Positions 6,795-11,409 of a stretch of 11,409 bases of DNA are shown here, in pieces. How positions within the stretch are numbered: position 1 is the first letter of the stretch; every line of letters begins with the position of its first letter. The DNA comes from Bacteroidales bacterium (GTDB lineage Bacteria > Bacteroidota > Bacteroidia > Bacteroidales > UBA932), in contig JAFWPT010000296.1 of the NCBI GenBank assembly GCA_017509375.1, forward strand, positions 1 to 11,409, read 5' to 3'. The position numbers were made by a program, and so were the translations under genes. The notes beneath the pieces are model-generated. The model saw only the letters and a program-made list of their open reading frames with translations. It did no database searches and was not told where the DNA came from.

Positions 6795-7198
6795 GGGCGG
6801 CCTTCACCCTGGAACTCTGATTTATACCTGAGATTCCATTTCCGGATGAATTCGGCTAGTTCCTTGTTGTTGAGGATACTTTCGTAGCAGCGGAGAGGAA
6901 ACTCGTCAGAGAATTTCTCCAGGTCGCAGTCCACCAGGAAGTCCATCGGAAGGTCTTCGTTGAATTCGCCTCCCATACAGTTTCCGGCTGAAATCCCCGG
7001 AGTAAAGACTTCCTTCCGTATATATGGCTGGCCGGAATCCTTGAAACACAGGTAGTAAATCCGGCCCTCATAACCCCCGTCATATTCGGAACGGGTACGC
7101 GCAACCAACACCTTGTCGTGAACGAATTTAAGGCCGTTCTTCCTGGCATATTCCTCTTCCGGCGAATCAAATACGCCGCGGATAACTGTATTGCTCAT
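6791..7198 (-). CDS. 135-residue protein of unknown family
   Basis: I do not recognise this family. The protein is soluble-looking, with no signal peptide and no membrane helix, and acidic stretches alternate with aromatic residues. Visible segments are GVFDSPEEEYARKNGLKF (8-25), VLVARTRSEYDGGYEGRIYYLCF (30-52, probably beta strands), PGISAGNCMGGEFNEDLPMDF and a C-terminal helix (ELAEFIRKWNLRY). It starts at 7198, 15 nt after a minus-strand TAATTTTG element; the longer frame to 7381 runs antisense through the phosphoesterase start and is unlikely. Its stop codon overlaps the stop of the outer-membrane protein gene. Good codon use, a promoter in the right place and tight packing support a real gene. 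Confidence 0.75.
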   Translation of the reverse strand: MSNTVIRGVFDSPEEEYARKNGLKFVHDKVLVARTRSEYDGGYEGRIYYLCFKDSGQPYIRKEVFTPGISAGNCMGGEFNEDLPMDFLVDCDLEKFSDEFPLRCYESILNNKELAEFIRKWNLRYKSEFQGEGRP

Positions 7199-7213
7199 AA
7201 GAAAGGATTTTAG

Positions 7214-7221
7214 CAAAATTA
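7214..7221 (-). promoter_or_regulatory. Putative -7 element for the 135-residue protein
   Basis: TAATTTTG on the minus strand fits TAnnTTTG and lies 15 nt before the ATG at 7198. Confidence 0.5.
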
Positions 7222-7234
7222 CAAAATAAATGCA

Positions 7235-7242
7235 TATTTTTG
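7235..7242 (+). promoter_or_regulatory. Putative -7 element, 5 nt before the phosphoesterase gene
   Basis: TATTTTTG fits TAnnTTTG and ends 5 nt before the ATG at 7248, predicting a leaderless mRNA. The upstream in-frame ATG at 7230 precedes the element and so would not be transcribed from it. Confidence 0.5.
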
Positions 7243-7247
7243 TCCCT

Positions 7248-8420
7248 ATGAAAAGATTATTTATATCTCTCGCAGCAGTCTTGATGTGCCTTCTCTGCCT
7301 GGCACAGCCCAGAAAAGCTACAATCCAATATGGCCCCTGGGTACAGAATGTATCCGAAACCGGTTTCACCGTAATCTTCAAAACACCAGAGCCGACACTC
7401 GCCTACGTGGAAGTGGCCCCGGAAGACGGCTCATCTATGTACAACTCCGATTTACCGCGTTTCTACGAGACTGTTGCAGGACGGCGCGTCCACGGTACCA
7501 TACACCGCATCAGGGTCAGCGGACTTCAGCCCGGGACGCCCTACCGCTACCGCATTGTGGGTAAGGTGGCGCTTGATGACAGCTACGCCTACGGGATCGT
7601 CTGGGGACCGGAGCTCAAGATGACCGACGAGATTAAAGGCATCAAGACTCTGGACCTCAGTGCGAAAGATTGCAAGTTCAGCGTAATCAATGACATCCAC
7701 TGCAAAGAGAATCGCTATACCGCCCTTACCAAAGACCTCAAGCCGGAAGACATGGATTTCTTCGTAATGAACGGTGATATGGCATCTTATGTGAACAGTC
7801 TGGACACCATGATCAAATACACCTTCGGCCCGGCTAAGGAACTGCTGCAGTCTGTCCCGTCCATATATGTGCGCGGCAACCATGAGAGCCGCGGAAGGGA
7901 ATTCCACCTGGTGCCCGGCATCTTCGACTCTCCGACCGGCGAGTTCTATTTCGTATTCCGCCAGGGTCCCTGCGCCTTCCTGGTGCTCGATGGTGGTGAA
8001 GACAAGACCGACTCCAGCGGCGAATACTTCGGCACCGCCGACTTCGACAACTATCGTCGTACAGAACTTGAGTGGCTCGAAAAAGCCGTCGAAGATCCGT
8101 TATTCAAATCTGCTGTGTGGCGTATTGCGCTTATCCATATCCCTACCATTTCGCACTTCAAACCCTGGTATACCCAGCAATGGCTTTGCGACAATATGCT
8201 TCCGGTGCTCAATAACGCCGGAGTGGACCTTATGCTCAGCGGCCACCACCATAAATATATCTATACCGCCCCGGGAGCGGACGGCAACCGCAACACCTTC
8301 CCCATCATAGTCAACAGCAATACCGACCGCCTTGACTGTGAGGTGTCCGAGACGCAGATTTCAGTTCGCATCTACAACGTGGACGGTAAAGAAATCCACT
8401 CGCTAAGTTTCAAGAAATAA
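7248..8420 (+). CDS. Secreted calcineurin-like metallophosphoesterase with N-terminal FN3-like domain
   Basis: The protein has 390 residues. Signal peptide at 1-19 (MKRLF, then a Leu/Cys-rich core). Residues 24-125 look like the fibronectin-III-like domain that precedes the catalytic part of purple acid phosphatases (GPWVQNVSETGFTVIF, then L-x-PGT-x-YRYRI). The metallophosphatase core carries all the usual metal-ligand motifs: NDIH (148-151), NGDM (175-178), GNHE (210-213), a lone His in ALIHIP (297) and GHHH (332-335). It should hydrolyse phosphomonoesters or diesters in the periplasm or outside, using two metal ions; the true substrate cannot be told. The motif set is complete, so the enzyme is probably active. 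It is 68 nt upstream of the DUF5009 gene on the same strand and may share a transcript with it. Confidence 0.93.
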   Translation: MKRLFISLAAVLMCLLCLAQPRKATIQYGPWVQNVSETGFTVIFKTPEPTLAYVEVAPEDGSSMYNSDLPRFYETVAGRRVHGTIHRIRVSGLQPGTPYRYRIVGKVALDDSYAYGIVWGPELKMTDEIKGIKTLDLSAKDCKFSVINDIHCKENRYTALTKDLKPEDMDFFVMNGDMASYVNSLDTMIKYTFGPAKELLQSVPSIYVRGNHESRGREFHLVPGIFDSPTGEFYFVFRQGPCAFLVLDGGEDKTDSSGEYFGTADFDNYRRTELEWLEKAVEDPLFKSAVWRIALIHIPTISHFKPWYTQQWLCDNMLPVLNNAGVDLMLSGHHHKYIYTAPGADGNRNTFPIIVNSNTDRLDCEVSETQISVRIYNVDGKEIHSLSFKK

Positions 8421-8488
8421 GTAATTTAGCATCGGGAAGATGCGCTACTGCTTTCCGGATTCCGGCCGGTAAACAAACTCCTGTGTCT
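8421..8488 (+). other. 68-nt gap with small inverted repeats between phosphoesterase and DUF5009 genes
   Basis: A 5-bp perfect inverted repeat, GCATC-GGGAA-GATGC (8429-8443), is followed by near-palindromic CCGGATTCCGG and CCGGCCGG. There is no U-tract, so this is not a standard terminator. TAATTTAG at 8423-8430 is one mismatch from a -7 element and may give the downstream gene its own promoter. Confidence 0.35.
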
Positions 8489-9592
8489 ATGAAAGAAAGG
8501 CTTTCTTCGTTGGATATACTTCGCGGGGCGGATATGTTCCTGCTCTTGTTCCTGGGACCAGTGGTGCAGGCTTTCTGCAAAGCGTATCCGGACGGAACAG
8601 CTTGGCTTTCCACTCAGTTCCGGCATGTCGCGTGGGAGGGATTCGTGCTGTGGGACATCATAATGCCCTTATTCCTGTTTATGTCGGGAATCACTATCCC
8701 GTTCTCGATGGCCAAGTACAGTAACGGCCAAAGTCCGGACGGCAAATTCTGGTTTAAACTTTCCAAAAGGTTTTTCCTGCTGTTCTTCCTGGGCTGGATT
8801 GTGCAGGGCAACCTGCTCGATTTCGACTGGAAACTGTTCCACCCCTATGCCAACACGCTCCAGGCAATAGCCGTTGGTTATGTGGTCGCGGCCCTGATCT
8901 TCGTGTATCTGAAGCCCCGGTGGCAGATTGTTGTGACAGTCGTCCTTTTTGCTGCATACTGGCTGGCTTTTGCCTGTACGGGAATGAACCTCGACGGGCA
9001 GGATAACATAGCAATGGTCATAGACAAGGCTGTGCTGGGGCCGCACCGCGACGGTATCAAATGGGCGGAGGACGGAACGTGGCGATTCCGGACTGGTTAC
9101 CAATATACATGGATACTGTCCAGCCTGAACTTTGCCGTGACCGTGGTCCTCGGGTGTTTTGCCGGGCAGATGCTGAAGAGCGCACGGCATGCCCCTGCGA
9201 AGCGTGCGCTGATGGTGGCATGCACCGGTGCAGGCCTCGTGGCTGCCGGCTTTGCAGTGTCGCCGTTCTTCCCGATAATCAAGAAGATATGGTCATCGAG
9301 CATGACGCTTTTCTCCGGGGGAATATGCTTCCTGCTCATCGCTCTTACCTATTATCTTGTTGATGTACGGGGGTGGCACAAAGGAGTGGATTGGCTGAAA
9401 ATATACGGTTTGAACGCCATTACTGCCTATTGCGTGGGGGAAGTGGTCGTATTCACTTCGGTTTCGGAATCTCTGCTCCACGGCTTCGCGAACTTCGGTT
9501 GGTATCCTGTCCTGATTGCTTTTGCCAATGCCTCCATACTCTTCGGAATACTTTTCCTGATGTACAGGAACAAAGTATTCATCAAAATATGA
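8489..9592 (+). CDS. DUF5009 family polytopic membrane protein, HGSNAT/acyltransferase-like
   Basis: The protein has 367 residues with about ten hydrophobic helices. The N-terminus RLSSLDILRGADMFLLLFL (4-22) is the signature opening of the DUF5009 and heparan-alpha-glucosaminide N-acetyltransferase-like families. A further conserved block has His at 46, W-x-GF at 49-52, Asp at 56 and P-x-F-x-F-x-SG at 60-67, equivalent to the loop with the proposed acetyl-accepting His. Members are thought to move an acetyl group across the inner membrane onto a glycan, but bacterial DUF5009 proteins are not characterised. ATG at 8489 is preferred; GTG at 8483 would add only two residues. The gene follows a secreted phosphoesterase and is convergent with a GH39 enzyme, which fits glycan modification or turnover. 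Confidence 0.88.
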   Translation: MKERLSSLDILRGADMFLLLFLGPVVQAFCKAYPDGTAWLSTQFRHVAWEGFVLWDIIMPLFLFMSGITIPFSMAKYSNGQSPDGKFWFKLSKRFFLLFFLGWIVQGNLLDFDWKLFHPYANTLQAIAVGYVVAALIFVYLKPRWQIVVTVVLFAAYWLAFACTGMNLDGQDNIAMVIDKAVLGPHRDGIKWAEDGTWRFRTGYQYTWILSSLNFAVTVVLGCFAGQMLKSARHAPAKRALMVACTGAGLVAAGFAVSPFFPIIKKIWSSSMTLFSGGICFLLIALTYYLVDVRGWHKGVDWLKIYGLNAITAYCVGEVVVFTSVSESLLHGFANFGWYPVLIAFANASILFGILFLMYRNKVFIKI

Positions 9593-9794
9593 AACGCTTG
9601 TTTTTGCTTGACAGCCCTCTGGCATAGTCAGTCAGCCTTTCAACTCCAGCCCTGCGCCGACAGAGGCGTTAGCCGCGGCAGCGGCGCAAGGGGAACCTTC
9701 CCCTTGTCCCATGGGGGTGCAGGGGGATAATAGCCGGGGCCGCTTGCGCCCCATCGCGTCCTCTATGGCAGAAGGCCTTTGACGAGAGCGGGTC
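9593..9794. other. 202-nt GC-rich structured intergenic region between converging genes
   Basis: No gene is seen here. A 9-bp perfect inverted repeat CAAGGGGAA-CC-TTCCCCTTG lies at 9687-9706. GGCGCAAG (9683-9690) can also pair with CTTGCGCC (9743-9750), giving an alternative longer fold. TAGCCG-starting GC-rich blocks recur at 9670 and 9731. The hairpin has no U-tract on either side. It may serve as a bidirectional transcription end or be a copy of an interspersed palindromic repeat; a genome-wide search would decide. Confidence 0.45.
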
Positions 9795-11138
9795 TTATTG
9801 ATTCTGCTCAATTTCGATCAATGCAACAGCGTTGGATTCCAGTGTGATGACGTTGGAAGCGTCCGGCCTCCGGTCCATGCCCAGGCTGTCCGTGAGCCGT
9901 ATGACGGAGACTTCATATCCATTGGGAAGTTGTATCGTTATATCACAGGATGTGCTGATACTGTCGTCTTCGTGGTATCGGGAAATCAGAAGGCGGAGTT
10001 TACCGTCTTTCGATTTCCCGGCACAGGTATAGATATCTCCGGTTTCGCAGTAGGATGCTATCCGGGTGCCGAAGTCGGAAAGTTCGGCCCAGTAATACAG
10101 GGACCAGTAGGGAGGGCGGATATCATATACGTAAGGCGCCCACGGGCCGCACCAGGAAGTGTTGGGGCGCAGGTCGTAGTACATGAGCATGTCCAGCGGC
10201 GCGCTTTGGCACTCGCACATTACGGCAGCGACGAATGCCGCCGCCTTCACGGTCGAACGGGCTCTCCGGCTGTAGAAGTGAGGCGCCTCTTCCCAGCTGC
10301 GGTTATAATTCCATTCGTTGAGGATAGACTCCGTGGAAGTAAAGCCTTTGGTGTCCAGCATTTCACGGACGATGCGCACGTCCTCCGTAATGCGCGCCGG
10401 TTTGCGGTGGTACATGTGGTGGGAGAAGAAGTCCAGGGGAGCATTTTTCTCCTTTATATAGTCCAGGAAAGGAGGACCGTATTTGCGTGGATTGGCAAAT
10501 GCCGGCCCGCCGATTTTCAAATGGGGGAAACACTTTTTGAGGTGTTTTGCAGCAGTGACGTACAAATCGTAGAACTGCTGCTGGGTACCTCCCCACGTGC
10601 GCGGATCCGTTTTCCAGCGGTCATCGGGATCGTCCAGATCCGGTTCGTTCCAGATTTCCCAATATTCGATGCCCATGTGGTATCCGTTCGCCCAGCCTTC
10701 GTTGTAGTGGCGGATGATATGCTCGCAGATGCGGGCCCACTTCTTATAACTCTTGGGAGGATAGATGCCGTACTTTTTTGTCTGATGCTCAATGCTCTGC
10801 CCAAGTCGGAAGAATGGTTTTGTGCCAGCTTTCAACATATCCCGGAGCACCACGTCGCTGTTGGTGAAATCGTAAGACCGGGGATTATTGACATTCGCAT
10901 CGAAATCCGGGAAAATCTGGTCGATGTCAATGCAGTGGCCGCCGTATTCGGTTCCCAGGGCCGTGTCATGGGTCCTGGCGTATGGAATGCGGAGGGCTGT
11001 GTAAGATTCCATCGTGCCGTCAACGGGGCCGTTGTTTCCGGCATTCATGGGTTTTATCGGCCCGAGGACTGTGGCAGGACTAAGTTCCACCACCGTCTGG
11101 GCGGCAATAAAGAGAGAGATGAGGATGGAATGTATCAT
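9795..11138 (-). CDS. Secreted glycoside hydrolase family 39-like enzyme
   Basis: The protein has 447 residues. Residues 1-14 or so form a short signal peptide (MIHSILISLFIAAQ). The catalytic barrel begins with ELSPATVLGPIKPMNAGNNGP, characteristic of bacterial GH39-type xylosidases and relatives. The acid/base Glu is E165 in EYWEIWNEPD (158-167, the NEP motif), and the nucleophile is probably E275 in SILNEWNYN (271-279). HTxD-like substrate-site residues appear near 56-60. The tail from about 370 is a beta-sandwich accessory domain with LRLLISRYHE. GH39 includes retaining beta-xylosidases and alpha-L-iduronidases; the substrate here is not determined, though both catalytic residues are present. 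It is transcribed alone, from a promoter with well-spaced -33 and -7 elements, and converges on the DUF5009 gene. Confidence 0.92.
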   Translation of the reverse strand: MIHSILISLFIAAQTVVELSPATVLGPIKPMNAGNNGPVDGTMESYTALRIPYARTHDTALGTEYGGHCIDIDQIFPDFDANVNNPRSYDFTNSDVVLRDMLKAGTKPFFRLGQSIEHQTKKYGIYPPKSYKKWARICEHIIRHYNEGWANGYHMGIEYWEIWNEPDLDDPDDRWKTDPRTWGGTQQQFYDLYVTAAKHLKKCFPHLKIGGPAFANPRKYGPPFLDYIKEKNAPLDFFSHHMYHRKPARITEDVRIVREMLDTKGFTSTESILNEWNYNRSWEEAPHFYSRRARSTVKAAAFVAAVMCECQSAPLDMLMYYDLRPNTSWCGPWAPYVYDIRPPYWSLYYWAELSDFGTRIASYCETGDIYTCAGKSKDGKLRLLISRYHEDDSISTSCDITIQLPNGYEVSVIRLTDSLGMDRRPDASNVITLESNAVALIEIEQNQ

Positions 11139-11174
11139 TTCTTCTACTGGACTTCTGTTTTTCCCGGCCGGATG

Positions 11175-11205
11175 TAAATGTAGTTATAATTTATGGTTTA
11201 ACAAA
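11175..11205 (-). promoter_or_regulatory. Promoter of the GH39 gene with both -33 and -7 elements
   Basis: On the minus strand TTTG (11205-11202) is followed after exactly 19 nt by TACATTTA (11182-11175), one base off TAnnTTTG. This matches the Bacteroides vegetative promoter layout better than any other site in the window. It leaves about 30 nt of 5' leader before the ATG at 11138. The -33 element lies inside the U-tract of the neighbouring terminator. Confidence 0.65.
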
Positions 11206-11233
11206 AACAGCCGGTCGCACAAGCGACCAGCTG
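11198..11233 (-). terminator. Intrinsic terminator (minus strand, possibly bidirectional)
   Basis: The inverted repeat spans 11208-11233: outer CAGC/GCTG, one mismatch, inner GGTCGC/GCGACC and the loop ACAA. On the minus strand it is followed directly by TTTTTGTT, a normal rho-independent layout. On the plus strand a weaker TTTTT follows 8 nt later. It ends nothing visible in coding sequence; it directly follows the tRNA-like 3' end, as a tRNA terminator would. Confidence 0.75.
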
Positions 11234-11243
11234 CAATCCTTTT

Positions 11244-11262
11244 TGGCGGAGGGGGCGAGATT
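11244..11262 (-). other. tRNA-Ser 3'-end-like fragment, candidate attachment site or tRNA relic
   Basis: Read on the minus strand these 19 nt end in G-CCA, preceded by a possible acceptor half CCCCTCC, T-stem half CTCGC and the last three T-loop bases AAT. The discriminator G fits serine tRNA. Upstream of the T-loop the match stops: no GCGAG stem half and no GGAGGGG acceptor partner within about 100 nt, so there is no intact tRNA. Tyrosine integrases commonly leave exactly this kind of 3' tRNA fragment at one element end, and NBU2 of Bacteroides integrates at tRNA-Ser 3' ends. The interpretation is inference. Confidence 0.45.
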
Positions 11263-11361
11263 AGCCCCGCTGCGCGGGCCTTTTCTCGGACTGTCCGTGA
11301 GCAATCAGAAAGAGTCCACGAAAAAGCCCGATAATGTGTAGGTGGAACCAATTCCTTTAGT
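11255..11361. other. Non-coding stretch with nested inverted repeats
   Basis: CGAGA (11256-11260) pairs with TCTCG (11284-11288), enclosing CCCGC-TGC-GCGGG (11266-11278), and CGGAC-T-GTCCG follows at 11287-11297. No convincing reading frame is seen. It could be the outer end of a mobile element, an untranslated structured region, or chance folding. Confidence 0.3.
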
Positions 11362-11369
11362 TATCTTTG
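11362..11369 (+). promoter_or_regulatory. Putative -7 element for the right-edge gene
   Basis: TATCTTTG fits TAnnTTTG and ends 5 nt before an ATG at 11375, the same close spacing seen before three other genes in this window. No -33 element is visible. Confidence 0.4.
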
Positions 11370-11374
11370 ACAAA

Positions 11375-11409
11375 ATGAATTTGGGCTCTGCATATAGCAT
11401 TGTACTTTG
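11375..11409 (+). CDS. Start of a gene cut by the right edge
   Basis: Eleven codons (MNLGSAYSIVL) are visible before the window ends. The only support is the open frame and a TAnnTTTG element 5 nt upstream. The hydrophobic run SAYSIVL could begin a signal or membrane segment. The product is unknown. Confidence 0.35.
   Translation, partial: MNLGSAYSIVL

Noticed and set aside
9798..11177. A 459-codon plus-strand open frame
   Set aside because: It lies entirely antisense to the GH39 gene, which has a signal peptide, both catalytic Glu motifs and a promoter. The plus-strand translation shows no recognisable domain and reflects codon bias of the opposite strand.
11261..11288. A plus-strand terminator (CCCGC-TGC-GCGGG followed by CCTTTTCTC)
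   Set aside because: The stem is only 5 bp, the T-run is short and interrupted, and no plus-strand gene ends upstream.
11244..11340. A complete tRNA gene on the minus strand
   Set aside because: Only the 3' end matches. No 5' acceptor strand, D-arm or anticodon arm can be placed upstream, so only a fragment is claimed.

Overview
The window looks like chromosomal DNA of a Bacteroidales bacterium (phylum Bacteroidota), probably host-associated. Three things point there. Promoter-like TAnnTTTG (-7) elements sit in front of most genes and clear Shine-Dalgarno sites are absent. Lineage-typical families are present: a fimbrillin/SusE-type surface lipoprotein, a DUF4421-like outer-membrane protein, a DUF5009 acyltransferase-like membrane protein and a GH39 glycosidase. 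Finally, there is a membrane-anchored TIR protein paired with a secreted 42-residue-repeat TPR protein. Genus cannot be fixed from the sequence.

Layout, left to right. Positions 1-3001 on the minus strand are a two-gene operon: a TIR-transmembrane-periplasmic protein (3001-1871), then, 3 nt later, a secreted coiled-coil/TPR protein (1867 to beyond the left edge). Divergent to it, 3089-5163 on the plus strand encodes a 41-residue peptide followed by a 644-residue lipoprotein that joins a fimbrillin-like region to SusE/SusF-like repeats. Positions 5175-7198 hold a convergent/divergent mosaic: a DUF6935-like protein (minus), a DUF4421-like outer-membrane protein (plus) and a 135-residue orphan (minus). 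From 7248 to 9592 on the plus strand lie a secreted calcineurin-like phosphoesterase and a DUF5009 polytopic membrane protein. After a 202-nt structured intergenic region comes a secreted GH39 glycosidase (11138-9795, minus). The right edge has a bidirectional-looking terminator, a 19-nt sequence matching the 3' end of a tRNA-Ser gene, and the start of a plus-strand gene cut by the window end.

How the genes fit together. The TIR and TPR proteins probably form one trans-envelope signalling or defence unit: TIR in the cytoplasm, one membrane helix, then a periplasmic beta-sandwich facing a periplasmic TPR scaffold. The lipoprotein, outer-membrane protein, phosphoesterase, DUF5009 protein and GH39 enzyme suit cell-surface and glycan work, but no SusC/SusD pair is present, so this is not a classical polysaccharide utilization locus. 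The tRNA-Ser fragment suggests that the right edge may be the boundary of an integrated element.

All family names are from reading motifs by eye. No database search was run.
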